Shown here: in pieces, positions 1-7,955 of the stretch | Layout: every line of letters begins with the position of its first letter | Numbering within the stretch: the first letter of the stretch is position 1 | Translations under genes and position numbers: made by a program | Source: Lachnospiraceae bacterium | GTDB taxonomy: Bacteria > Bacillota > Clostridia > Lachnospirales > Lachnospiraceae | DNA length: 45,197 bases | Reading direction: 5' to 3' | Assembly: GCA_024684055.1 (NCBI GenBank) | Contig: JAIKXN010000234.1 | Span: forward strand, 1-45,197 | The notes under the pieces: model-generated | The model's database searches: none | The model's input: only the letters and a program-made list of their open reading frames with translations | What the model was told of the DNA's origin: nothing

Positions 1-477
1 AAGATAAAGTCCGGCTGTTGCAAGCGCAACACAAAACCAGATAAGTGCCTTGCTCTTCTTCCCGAAGAAAAGTCCCAGGACAGGTACGAGAATTATGTAT
101 AAAGCCGTAAGAAATCCTGCTTTTCCGACCGCTTTCGAATATAAGATCCCGAACTGCTGAAGCGAACTCGCCACGCAAAGAAGTATGCCGCAGCCGATCC
201 CGCCAAGAATCGTCACCTTAAGACTGAATCCGTTTTCTTTATTTTTTGAATCTTTATTTTCGTTTTTATCTGCTTCCGAAATGATTGCAGATTTTTTTAT
301 TTTTTTTGATAATCTGAAAACCACAAACGGAATCAGAACCAGGGAACCCACTATATATCTGGTAAAATTAAATGTAAATGGTCCCACGTAATCCATTCCG
401 ACACTCTGGGCAACAAATGCCGTTCCCCAGATAAATGCGGTAAGCATAAGCATTATAAATCCAAGCCACTTTTTCAT
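1..477 (-). CDS. EamA/DMT-family transporter, 5' part (runs off left edge)
   Basis: The frame is open from an ATG at 477 to base 1 (159 codons) with no stop, so only the N-terminal half is visible. The protein begins MKKWLGFIMLMLTAFIWGTA, a typical first membrane segment of the drug/metabolite transporter superfamily, followed by the family-like stretch FVAQSVGMDYVGPFTFNF and three further hydrophobic segments. A charged loop rich in Lys and Glu lies near residues 60-78. It starts 32 bases after holA ends on the same strand, so the two may be co-transcribed. EamA proteins export or import small metabolites across the cytoplasmic membrane; the substrate cannot be told from sequence. Confidence 0.85.
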   Translation of the reverse strand, partial: MKKWLGFIMLMLTAFIWGTAFVAQSVGMDYVGPFTFNFTRYIVGSLVLIPFVVFRLSKKIKKSAIISEADKNENKDSKNKENGFSLKVTILGGIGCGILLCVASSLQQFGILYSKAVGKAGFLTALYIILVPVLGLFFGKKSKALIWFCVALATAGLYL

Positions 478-509
478 CGTGCAAAAACTCCGATTTTCCG
501 GTATATATT

Positions 510-1559
510 TTATCTTCTGTCAGCATGACGGGAATATTTGACAATTATATACTCAGCCGCCATATTTCCGGTGATCGCGCCGGTTCTTAACTGCAAGGTA
601 AATTCGGCACAGTCATCCAGGCATTCCATGATTTCCCGCATGGAAAATTTCTGTGCCTGTCTTATATATTTTTTTACATAATAGGAACGAATATCCTTAA
701 CGGTATCTGCTATGGTATCCTCATCAAATCCCCTGTCACGCATATCCTTTACCTGAAAGAGAATCTTCATCTGTCTCTCTATAAGAACTATGATTCCGAC
801 TGCATTGACTTTAAGTTCAAGCAGATCCAGATATAAACGCATTGCAAGTTTGGTATCTCCATCAGACATCGCATCGATCATCTTGAAAACTTCCTCTTCC
901 GGTTCAACTGAAACAAGTGCAACTATATCTTCGGTTTTAATATCCTGATCATCGCCTTTGTATGCTATGATTTTGTCGAGTTCGTTAGTGATTCTCAGCA
1001 TATCAAGGCCTGCACGCATGATCAATGTATCAAGTGCCGCTCTCGATATTCTTTTTCCGTTTGCCTTGATGGTATTGATTATCCAGCTCTCGACAACATC
1101 TTTGGTCTGCGTCGTGATAAAACAGGTGATTCCTTTTTCTTTTACCGCATTGAAAGGTCCTTTTTTATCCTTTATGTCTTCCTCGACAAAAATGATATAT
1201 GTCGTTTCGGGAAGGTTGTTTATGCAGAGAATCAGATCTTCATTCTCTTTCGAAAATGCTTTTGTATGCTCAACCAGTATAACTCTCTTTTCCGCCATAA
1301 ACGGGTAACTGGATGCAATCGAAACAAGGGCGTCCATATCAATCGGATTCCCTCTGAACAAAGAGAAATTCATGTCCTGCTTCAGTTCATCAAGCGATGC
1401 TGTTCCCATTAAAGCTTTAAGCAGTCTGTTTCTGAACATCTTTACAACCTGCTGCTCAGGTCCGTAAAGAAGGTAAACATTTTTCAGTTCCCCTTTTTCT
1501 ATATGCTCTTTTAATTTTATTTGTTCTTCATTGATGTTTTTTTCAAATTTGTTTTTCAT
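510..1559 (-). CDS. holA: DNA polymerase III subunit delta
   Basis: This 349-residue protein matches the delta subunit of the clamp loader, which opens the beta sliding clamp during replication. It has the usual length, the N-terminal stretch KNVYLLYGPEQ followed by VDALVSIASSYPFMAEKRVI-like clamp-opening sequence, and a C-terminal collar region rich in helices (LELKVNAVGIIVLIERQMK). Delta is an AAA+ relative without a working Walker A motif, and none is visible here. No other ATG lies near the N-terminus, so the start at 1559 is forced. No Shine-Dalgarno sequence precedes it; a TATAAT lies only about nine bases upstream. It is a housekeeping gene followed closely by the transporter at the left edge. 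Confidence 0.95.
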   Translation of the reverse strand: MKNKFEKNINEEQIKLKEHIEKGELKNVYLLYGPEQQVVKMFRNRLLKALMGTASLDELKQDMNFSLFRGNPIDMDALVSIASSYPFMAEKRVILVEHTKAFSKENEDLILCINNLPETTYIIFVEEDIKDKKGPFNAVKEKGITCFITTQTKDVVESWIINTIKANGKRISRAALDTLIMRAGLDMLRITNELDKIIAYKGDDQDIKTEDIVALVSVEPEEEVFKMIDAMSDGDTKLAMRLYLDLLELKVNAVGIIVLIERQMKILFQVKDMRDRGFDEDTIADTVKDIRSYYVKKYIRQAQKFSMREIMECLDDCAEFTLQLRTGAITGNMAAEYIIVKYSRHADRR

Positions 1560-1567
1560 ACTGAAAT

Positions 1568-1573
1568 ATTATA
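1568..1573 (-). promoter_or_regulatory. Putative -10 element of holA, abutting the start codon
   Basis: On the minus strand a perfect TATAAT ends nine bases before the holA ATG. Transcription starting about seven bases downstream would begin almost at the start codon. No convincing -35 was found. No ribosome binding site lies between, which fits a leaderless or near-leaderless message. Confidence 0.45.
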
Positions 1574-1600
1574 ACCCATTTTCGTTTAAAAAACATGAGC

Positions 1601-1640
1601 AAAATAAAATATGCAGATTGGGGAGATCTGCATATTTTAC
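1601..1640 (-). terminator. Terminator of the sugar transporter operon
   Basis: Perfect 13-base arms (1606-1618 and 1626-1638) flank a seven-base loop, TGGGGAG on the plus strand. On the minus strand the stem is followed by TTTTATTTT. It lies just after the last permease gene and before holA, as expected for an intrinsic terminator closing the ytf-type operon. The A/T-rich base of the stem could also let it work from the other side. Confidence 0.8.
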
Positions 1641-1675
1641 AATCCATGATTTTTATGTGGGGGTAGAAAAAGCTT

Positions 1676-2704
1676 TCAGGCTTTTTTCTTCTTTGATCTG
1701 CGGCTTAATACTACGCTCTGTAAGAGAATGAAGAAGCAAAGCATTCCGCCTGTTGTGATACTCTGCCACCAGGGATCGTTAAGTCCGCTGGAAACAACTA
1801 TCTTTTTAATCGTGGTAAGTGTGATCGTACCGAAGAATGTTCCGAATACGTTACCTACACCGCCTGTAAGAAGGGTACCGCCGATGATCGATGAAGCGAT
1901 TGCGTTCATTTCCATTCCGGCAGCGTTTGTTGCATTTCCGGCTCCGGTATGCATCATAAATACAAATCCGGATATACCGCTGAGCAAACCGCTTAATATA
2001 TAGCTTATGAATCTTGTCATTTTGACATTGATTCCGAGCATAAGTGCACTTGTCTGGTTTCCGCCGATCGCGTAAAATCCGCGGCCGAGGCGGTGGAATT
2101 TAAGTAAGAGGAAAATTAATACCAGACAGACAAGTGCAACAACTACTCCAAGTTCAATTCTCGCAGGTACGAGATTTCCGTTTTTGGCTGTATAGCCAAG
2201 CCAGGGAATAACTATTTTTATGTCTCTGAATTTTGAAAATGCTTCGTGTTCGACTTTCTGAGGGTTAACCGAAAGGATGGTTGTCATGCCTCTTGCGAAG
2301 AACATTCCTGCGAGTGTTACGATGAAAGGCTGGATTTCAAGGTAACTGATCAGGAATCCCTGAATCACACCGAATGCAATTCCGATTCCAAGCGCAAGAG
2401 CAACTGCAACAAAAATGTTTCCGCCCTTGTTAAGGTAAAGAATGCAGCTCATTACTACAAGTGATGTTACGGCACCAACGCTGATATCAATTCCGCCGGT
2501 GATCATGACTATCGTCAGACCGCAGGATACTATGATAAGACTCGCGTTGTCATTTAACATGTCGAATACCTGCTGTGCGTGTAAAAATCCGCCTTTAAGC
2601 AAAAGCATCGCCAGCAAATACATTACTACGAAAATACAGATTGTAATTGTCATCAGAAGCTGTGTATCGGTAAGCGGCTCCCTGCGAAATTTTTTCTTTT
2701 CCAT
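1676..2704 (-). CDS. yjfF: Sugar ABC transporter permease, YjfF type
   Basis: This is a 342-residue polytopic protein of the branched-chain/ribose permease family (BPD_transp_2), resembling YjfF of the Escherichia coli galactofuranose importer. Visible signs are about ten hydrophobic segments, the family stretch VSCGLTIVMITGGIDISVGA near residues 55-80, and FIVTLAGMFFARGMTTIL near 125-145. The C-terminus is a short basic tail (RRSKKKKA). It starts one base after the other permease gene ends and is the last gene of the operon, followed by a strong terminator. Two different permeases in one system imply a heterodimeric channel, as in YtfT/YjfF. The substrate, probably a furanose sugar, is inferred from homology only. 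Confidence 0.88.
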   Translation of the reverse strand: MEKKKFRREPLTDTQLLMTITICIFVVMYLLAMLLLKGGFLHAQQVFDMLNDNASLIIVSCGLTIVMITGGIDISVGAVTSLVVMSCILYLNKGGNIFVAVALALGIGIAFGVIQGFLISYLEIQPFIVTLAGMFFARGMTTILSVNPQKVEHEAFSKFRDIKIVIPWLGYTAKNGNLVPARIELGVVVALVCLVLIFLLLKFHRLGRGFYAIGGNQTSALMLGINVKMTRFISYILSGLLSGISGFVFMMHTGAGNATNAAGMEMNAIASSIIGGTLLTGGVGNVFGTFFGTITLTTIKKIVVSSGLNDPWWQSITTGGMLCFFILLQSVVLSRRSKKKKA

Positions 2705-2705
2705 A

Positions 2706-3782
2706 CTATTCCGCTCCTTTCGCTACTGCAGGTTTTCTGTTCTTTATATTATTCATCAGTTTTGAAAACTTAGCCTTGATAACCGGTGAACCTATAACAA
2801 CAAGAAGAATGATTACTACAGCTTTATATGCTTTTACGTCTGTTGATGAAACTTTCATTGCGTAAAGTGTTATGGTAAGCATCTGAATAACGTATGCACC
2901 GATAATACTTCCGCTGATCTTAAACTTGCCGCCGCCAAGGTTGTTACCGCCGATGGCAACTGCAAGGATTGTATCCATTTCAACATCCAGAAGGAGTGTT
3001 TCGTGGTTGATAAGTCCGAGACGGCTTACGCCGATCGTTCCTGCAATCGCTACACATACGCCAAGGATAATGAATGATAAAAGCTTGATAAATGTTGAGT
3101 TAATTCCGTTAAGTCTTGCTGCGCTTCCGTTGATACCTACCGACTGTGTAAAAAGTTCAAGTGAAGTAAAATGGAATACCAGTTTGAAAACTATTGCAAC
3201 AAGCACAACTATAAGTATCGGAGTCGGAATGGGGATACCAGGTATGAAACTTCCGATTGCATTTATGATCGGGCTGTCAACCGTAGGTGTTGCACCGCCG
3301 TTAATCCAGTAAGCAATTGAACGTCCGCAGGTATAAAGGATCAGCGTCGCGATCATCGGCTGAATCTTAAATACCGAAACGAGAGTTCCGTTGAACGATC
3401 CGAAGATCATTGCTACCACACAGGCGAAAAGAAATGCTGCGATAACGGTAACACCGTTAATGTTGGGTGAAGATTTAAGTATCTTTACAAAAGCACTTCC
3501 CGCAATAGCTGCTGCCGCACCGACACTGATATCCTGTCCGCCGCAGGCTGCAGTTACAAGCGTCATACCCATTGCAAGAATCGCAAGTTCGCTCGCACCG
3601 TTAATGATACTTATTAGGTTTCCGGAAAGAACCAGATTACCTTCATTGTTGTGACTTAATGCAATACTGAAGAAAGCCGGGTCTCTGATGAGGTTAAAGA
3701 TCACCAGAAGGCAGATAGCTATGATGGGAATCGTAAGCTGGCCAAGTCCGCCTTTAAAGATTTTTTTGAAATTATCCTTCAT
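2706..3782 (-). CDS. ytfT: Sugar ABC transporter permease, YtfT type
   Basis: This 358-residue membrane protein is the partner permease of the same transporter and belongs to the BPD_transp_2 family. It carries the family stretch LAILAMGMTLVTAACGGQDI near residues 65-85 and IQPMIATLILYTCGRSIAYW near 135-160. The glycine-rich segment AVAIGGNNLGGGKFKISGS near 270-290 is typical of the coupling loop region. Its start codon overlaps the last eleven bases of the upstream ATPase gene, so translation is probably coupled. The C-terminus is hydrophilic and basic. Its place between the ATPase gene and the second permease matches the E. coli ytfQRT-yjfF order. Confidence 0.88.
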   Translation of the reverse strand: MKDNFKKIFKGGLGQLTIPIIAICLLVIFNLIRDPAFFSIALSHNNEGNLVLSGNLISIINGASELAILAMGMTLVTAACGGQDISVGAAAAIAGSAFVKILKSSPNINGVTVIAAFLFACVVAMIFGSFNGTLVSVFKIQPMIATLILYTCGRSIAYWINGGATPTVDSPIINAIGSFIPGIPIPTPILIVVLVAIVFKLVFHFTSLELFTQSVGINGSAARLNGINSTFIKLLSFIILGVCVAIAGTIGVSRLGLINHETLLLDVEMDTILAVAIGGNNLGGGKFKISGSIIGAYVIQMLTITLYAMKVSSTDVKAYKAVVIILLVVIGSPVIKAKFSKLMNNIKNRKPAVAKGAE

Positions 3783-5289
3783 TTTTAGACTCTCCTCCCG
3801 CTATGGTTTTCATAACCTGTGCCTGATTAAGATCTTTTCCTTTAAGCTCGCCTACAATGTGTCTGTCTCTCATTACGATAAGACGGGAACATGTACGAAG
3901 CATTTCTTCAACTTCGGAAGAAATAAATGTTACGCTCACACCGTCTTCCGCAAGTTTAAGGACAAGTTTCTGAATTTCAAGTTTTGTTCCGACGTCGATA
4001 CCTCTTGTCGGTTCATCCAGAATAAGATAATCCGGATGTGTCAGAAGCCATCTTGCAAGAATAACCTTCTGCTGGTTACCGCCGCTCAAAGAACCGATTG
4101 GTGTTTCGCGGCTTGCTGTTTTGATATTTAAAACTTTGATATATTCATCAGCAAATGCTTCCGCTTCGCTTCTGCTTATCGGTTTAAAGAAGCCCTTCAT
4201 AACCTGCAGTGCGAGAATGATATTCTCTCTTACGCTTAAGTCTGCTATGATACCGTCTCTCTTTCTGTCTTCTGCAAGATATCCGATACCATGCTTCATG
4301 GCGTCGATGGGTTTCGTGATTTTTACATCTTCCCCTTTTATTTTAACGGTACCGCCGTTAACCTTGTCGGCACCGAATATAGCCCTTACACTTTCGCTAC
4401 GTCCCGAGCCGAGCAAACCTGTAAATCCGTTAACTTCGCCTTTGTGAATTTCAAAATCAAAGGGAAGCGCGTCGCTGCTCGAAAGAGACTTGGCTTCATA
4501 AAATACTTCACTTTCAGCTGTCTGTTTTTCCTCGAATTCTCCGAGAGAACTGAGTTCATCCAGCTCCTTACCGATCATCTTGGCTACGAGTTCCACCTGA
4601 GGAAGTTCTTCCGTCAGGTATTCTCCTACAAGTTCACCGTTTCTTAAGACCGTTATACGATCGCATACCTCATAAACCTGTTCGAGGAAATGAGTTACAA
4701 ATATAATTCCTACACCCTGACTCTTCAGATCTCTCATGAGACTGAAAAGCATGTTAACTTCGTTATCATCAAGAGATGATGTCGGTTCATCAAGAATAAG
4801 AACCTTACATTTCATATCCACCGCACGTGCAATCGCAACCATCTGCTGAACTGCCAGCGAACAGCTTCCGAGCTGCTGTGTGCTTCTTGCCGGTATTCCG
4901 AGATCGTTAAGAATTTTTTCCGCACGTTTTTCATAGTATCTGTGACGTACAATAAAACTTTCTTCTCTTCCGATAAACATATTCTCGGCAACGGTAAGGT
5001 TGGGACAGAGCGTGATTTCCTGATAAACGGTACTTATACCTATGTTCTGTGCATCCTGCGGTGAGCGGATGTTTGCACTGTTGCCGCTTATGATTATCTC
5101 TCCGTCATCCATCTGATAAACACCCGTAAGGATTTTGATCAGTGTGGATTTACCTGCGCCGTTTTCTCCCATAAGAGCATGAATCTCACCTTTTCTTAAA
5201 GTAAAATCCACGTTGCTTAATGCCTTAACCCCGGGGAAAAGCTTATTTATATTTCTCATTTTAAGCAAGCAATTTTCCTGCATAGCCAA
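3772..5289 (-). CDS. ytfR: Sugar ABC transporter ATP-binding protein, YtfR type
   Basis: This 505-residue protein is the double ATPase of a carbohydrate importer (CUT2 class). The first nucleotide-binding half has Walker A GENGAGKST near residue 42 and Walker B VLILDEPTSSLD; the second half has the signature LSGGNQQK and Walker B YLILDEPTRGID. The N-terminal stretch NKLFPGVKALSNVDFTLRKG is close to YtfR/RbsA/MglA. The CUT2 class has a degenerate Walker A in the second half, which fits GLLGSGRSE here. A GGAGG-type site sits just before the ATG. The gene is separated from the binding-protein gene by about 200 bases that contain a strong hairpin. Confidence 0.93.
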   Translation of the reverse strand: MAMQENCLLKMRNINKLFPGVKALSNVDFTLRKGEIHALMGENGAGKSTLIKILTGVYQMDDGEIIISGNSANIRSPQDAQNIGISTVYQEITLCPNLTVAENMFIGREESFIVRHRYYEKRAEKILNDLGIPARSTQQLGSCSLAVQQMVAIARAVDMKCKVLILDEPTSSLDDNEVNMLFSLMRDLKSQGVGIIFVTHFLEQVYEVCDRITVLRNGELVGEYLTEELPQVELVAKMIGKELDELSSLGEFEEKQTAESEVFYEAKSLSSSDALPFDFEIHKGEVNGFTGLLGSGRSESVRAIFGADKVNGGTVKIKGEDVKITKPIDAMKHGIGYLAEDRKRDGIIADLSVRENIILALQVMKGFFKPISRSEAEAFADEYIKVLNIKTASRETPIGSLSGGNQQKVILARWLLTHPDYLILDEPTRGIDVGTKLEIQKLVLKLAEDGVSVTFISSEVEEMLRTCSRLIVMRDRHIVGELKGKDLNQAQVMKTIAGGESKNEG

Positions 5290-5428
5290 TCCTCCTTATA
5301 CAATTTCACCGGATAAAAATATTCGGTGTCTTTGCATATTTTTGCACTAGAGTTTTCCGTACATTCCGACCGGGTTTGATGTAGTCTCCCCCGGCTTTCG
5401 TGTATAACCTTTTTACTAAGTGCTTCAT

Positions 5429-5472
5429 TAAAAAGCGCAGCCCGGGCTGATTCTCTTACAGCCCGGCTGCGC
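5429..5472 (-). terminator. Intra-operon hairpin between binding protein and ATPase genes
   Basis: A GC-rich inverted repeat with arms of about 14 bases (5435-5449 and 5459-5472; one extra base in one arm) is followed on the minus strand by TTTTTAA. It lies directly after the binding-protein gene and about 150 bases before the ATPase gene. This is the usual shape of a leaky terminator or mRNA-stabilising stem that gives more binding protein than membrane parts. Confidence 0.8.
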
Positions 5473-5491
5473 CGTTCGGTCAGTTAATTAA

Positions 5492-6553
5492 TTATTCACC
5501 TAAACCGTAAGTTTCAATATCTGCATCTGTAAGAGTTTTTGCGTCGAAACCTTTTTCTTCATTGATGATCTTCTTTGAAGAAGCTGTTGTCTTGCCCTGG
5601 ATAAGATCGCTGATGATCTGTGCCTGGAAAGGTGAGCACTGTCCGTCATAGTTCCATGCGCCAGCCTTTAACTCTCTTAAAGCCCACTTGTTGCAGTCAA
5701 AGCCCATTACGATAACTTTGCCGTCTACACCATGAGTGATACCTGCTTCGTCAAGTGCTGCTACAGCGCCTTTAGCCATACCGTCGTTCTCTGCGTAGAT
5801 TACGTTGAAATCTTCTTTGCTGTTAATAACTGATTCAACGATCTTCTTAGCTTCTGCTTCATCCCATGTAGCTGTCTGCTGAACAACCTTTTTCATCTTG
5901 CCTGATTCGAACTGAGCATCAAGAGCACCTGTACGTCCGATCTGAGCATCTGAACCCATAGCACCCTGGATATGGATTACATTGTACTCGTCAAGGTTCT
6001 GGTCAAGTAACCACTGAACTGCTGTTTCGCCTTCTTTGCTCATGTCTGAAACAACTGCTGCTTCATAAAGACTTTCATCAACATCGATCATACGGTCGAA
6101 GAGATAAACCTTAATGCCTGCTTCCTGAGCTTTCTTAAGAACATCGTCCCATCCTGTTGTCTCTGCTGCAGAGATAAGAAGATAGTCAACGCCTTCTGTG
6201 ATGAATCCCTGAGCTGCCTGAAGCTGCTCGTCGTTCTTTAAGCTGTAAGCTGTCTTTAATTCGTAACCGTTATCTGCAGAGAAAACTGCTTCCATGTCTT
6301 TTACGTTAGCTTCACGATAGCCTGATTCTGAAGGGGGGTTGTTAACAACTCCGACTTTGATTGTTCCGCTTGCAGGTGTTTCTACTGCAGGAGCCTCGTC
6401 TACTGTAGTCTCAGCTACTGTTTCGGGTTCGGTGCTTGCAGGAGCGGGTGTAGAAGTTGTTGTTGTAGTACCGCCTGATGAACACGCGCTAAATAACATT
6501 GTCATCATAAGTGATCCGGCCAAAAACATTGATCCTAATTTTTTCTTAATCAT
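5492..6553 (-). CDS. Sugar ABC transporter substrate-binding lipoprotein
   Basis: This 353-residue protein is the binding component of the adjacent importer. Residues 1-25 form a lipoprotein signal with lipobox FSAC at about residues 21-24, followed by a long Thr/Pro/Glu-rich linker to about residue 65. The rest is a type I periplasmic-binding domain (Peripla_BP_4): IKVGVVNNPPSESGYREANV, then DYLLISAAETTGWDDVLKKA, VYLFDRMID and VIYAENDGMAKGAVAALDEA. It lacks the exact GFSQxGSES motif of E. coli YtfQ, so the ligand may differ. GGAGG lies eight bases before the ATG. It is first in the transporter operon, behind its own likely promoter, and ends shortly before a strong hairpin. Confidence 0.9.
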   Translation of the reverse strand: MIKKKLGSMFLAGSLMMTMLFSACSSGGTTTTTSTPAPASTEPETVAETTVDEAPAVETPASGTIKVGVVNNPPSESGYREANVKDMEAVFSADNGYELKTAYSLKNDEQLQAAQGFITEGVDYLLISAAETTGWDDVLKKAQEAGIKVYLFDRMIDVDESLYEAAVVSDMSKEGETAVQWLLDQNLDEYNVIHIQGAMGSDAQIGRTGALDAQFESGKMKKVVQQTATWDEAEAKKIVESVINSKEDFNVIYAENDGMAKGAVAALDEAGITHGVDGKVIVMGFDCNKWALRELKAGAWNYDGQCSPFQAQIISDLIQGKTTASSKKIINEEKGFDAKTLTDADIETYGLGE

Positions 6554-6590
6554 GTTAATTATCCTCCTTTTTCGTCTGTGCGACTGTTTG

Positions 6591-6618
6591 ATTGTATGTT
6601 ATCGCAACACTCTTCCAA
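6591..6618 (-). promoter_or_regulatory. Likely promoter of the sugar transporter operon
   Basis: On the minus strand TTGGAA (6613-6618) and TACAAT (6591-6596) are separated by 16 bases. They lie about 40 bases before the start of the binding-protein gene and downstream of the terminator of the sensor operon. This fits a separate transcription unit that the AraC-type regulator could switch on. Confidence 0.45.
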
Positions 6619-6657
6619 GGTAAATCGAGGTTGATTTTGATTTGGTTGAAAATAATA

Positions 6658-6690
6658 TTAAAAAAAAACCGTTCTTTTACGAACGGTTAA
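6658..6690 (-). terminator. Terminator of the sensor/regulator operon
   Basis: The minus strand shows AACCGTTC, a short loop and GAACGGTT, followed by a run of T. It begins nine bases after the stop codon of the response regulator gene, a typical intrinsic terminator. Confidence 0.88.
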
Positions 6691-6698
6691 TTTTCATT

Positions 6699-7955
6699 CT
6701 ATTCAGGTTGATTATGATACCGCGTGCGGTATTCCGAGGGAGTAATTCCCGTATTTTTCTTAAAGATATAACTGAAGTAATGAGAATCGTTATATCCTGT
6801 TTCCAGTGCGATCTGAGAACTCTTTATATTGGTTGTGCGAAGAAGTTCTTTTGCCTTGTTGATTCTTAAATGAATAAGGTACTCGGTAAATGTCATGCCG
6901 CTGTGCTGCGAAAAGACTGTCGAAAAACGGCTCTTGCTCATGTTCACTGCCTTCGCCACATCCGAAAGCATAAGGTTCGGATTCGAGTAATTCTGCGACA
7001 TATAAAGCTTCGCATCATTTATTATTGAAGGTACCTGTGAATCATCCGTTACATCACCCATTTCCCTGACGCCGAGAATGATGGCCTGTTTGTCTTCTTT
7101 TTCCACAAGCAGATGACGTATGTGTCTTGCGGTTTTAAAGCTCTGCAGAATGCATTCCGGGTTATCCACGATTTCTCCGATACCAACACGGATTCCGCTG
7201 CATTCGGCTCTTTCGAGTTCCCTGACCAGAGACGTTGCAAAAGCGTATGCTCTTTCTTCGGTATCTTCTGATGTATCTCCGAGAACAAGAAGTCTGGTTC
7301 CGGTTCTGCTCGCCGATGCATGTACTATTCCGTCGCTTCCTTCTGCAAGCTGTACTGCTGCCTCCTGGCCCGTACCGGTAGGTGAAAAAGCCGCATCAAC
7401 AACACAGTAAAAAGGTGCGGGAACAGGGCATCCCATCGAGGCCAACTGCTTAAGAACGTTGTGTGAATCCTCAACTGCGGTATCGTCCGTAAAAAGCGAA
7501 CCGATAAGTTTTTCCTTTAAGAACTTGCCGTTATCCTCCATTCTTGCACGAAGACTTGCAGCATGTTCTAGAGTTTTTCTTTCATCTTTTAACTGAAGAC
7601 TGACCTTATCAAGCGCTTCTCTGAGATCTGTGGAATTAATGGGTTTTAAAAGATATTCTCTGACACCTAACTGAATACACTGACGCGCATATTCGAATTC
7701 GTCATAACCGCTTAAAACGATTATTCCGATCCACGGCATCTGACCGCGAAGGATTCGGCAGAGTTCAAGCCCGTCCATAAAGGGCATTTTGATATCGGTA
7801 ATAACTATATCGGGATTGGTATCCCGGATAATCGGAAGCGCCATCTCTCCGTCGGGTGCTTCGCCCACAAGAGTGTAAGGCGTATCATCCCAGGGAAATG
7901 ATTCTCTGATTCCTTCTCTTATTACAATTTCATCATCAACCAGAAATACTTTCAT
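6699..7955 (-). CDS. Response regulator, YesN type with AraC DNA-binding domain
   Basis: This protein of about 418 residues is the output part of a two-component system. Residues 1-120 are a receiver domain with acidic pair DDE (7-9), phospho-acceptor Asp54 in VITDIKMPFMDG, and Lys in YLLKPI near 104. A middle domain without a named match follows. The last 100 residues are an AraC-family double helix-turn-helix (LSDVAKAVNMSKSRFSTVFS, then SSQIALETGYNDSHYFSYIFKK). The ATG at 7955 is preferred over an upstream TTG because GAGGAG sits about ten bases before it. It overlaps the end of the kinase gene by 20 bases. The nearest downstream target is the sugar transporter operon. Confidence 0.93.
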   Translation of the reverse strand: MKVFLVDDEIVIREGIRESFPWDDTPYTLVGEAPDGEMALPIIRDTNPDIVITDIKMPFMDGLELCRILRGQMPWIGIIVLSGYDEFEYARQCIQLGVREYLLKPINSTDLREALDKVSLQLKDERKTLEHAASLRARMEDNGKFLKEKLIGSLFTDDTAVEDSHNVLKQLASMGCPVPAPFYCVVDAAFSPTGTGQEAAVQLAEGSDGIVHASASRTGTRLLVLGDTSEDTEERAYAFATSLVRELERAECSGIRVGIGEIVDNPECILQSFKTARHIRHLLVEKEDKQAIILGVREMGDVTDDSQVPSIINDAKLYMSQNYSNPNLMLSDVAKAVNMSKSRFSTVFSQHSGMTFTEYLIHLRINKAKELLRTTNIKSSQIALETGYNDSHYFSYIFKKNTGITPSEYRTRYHNQPE

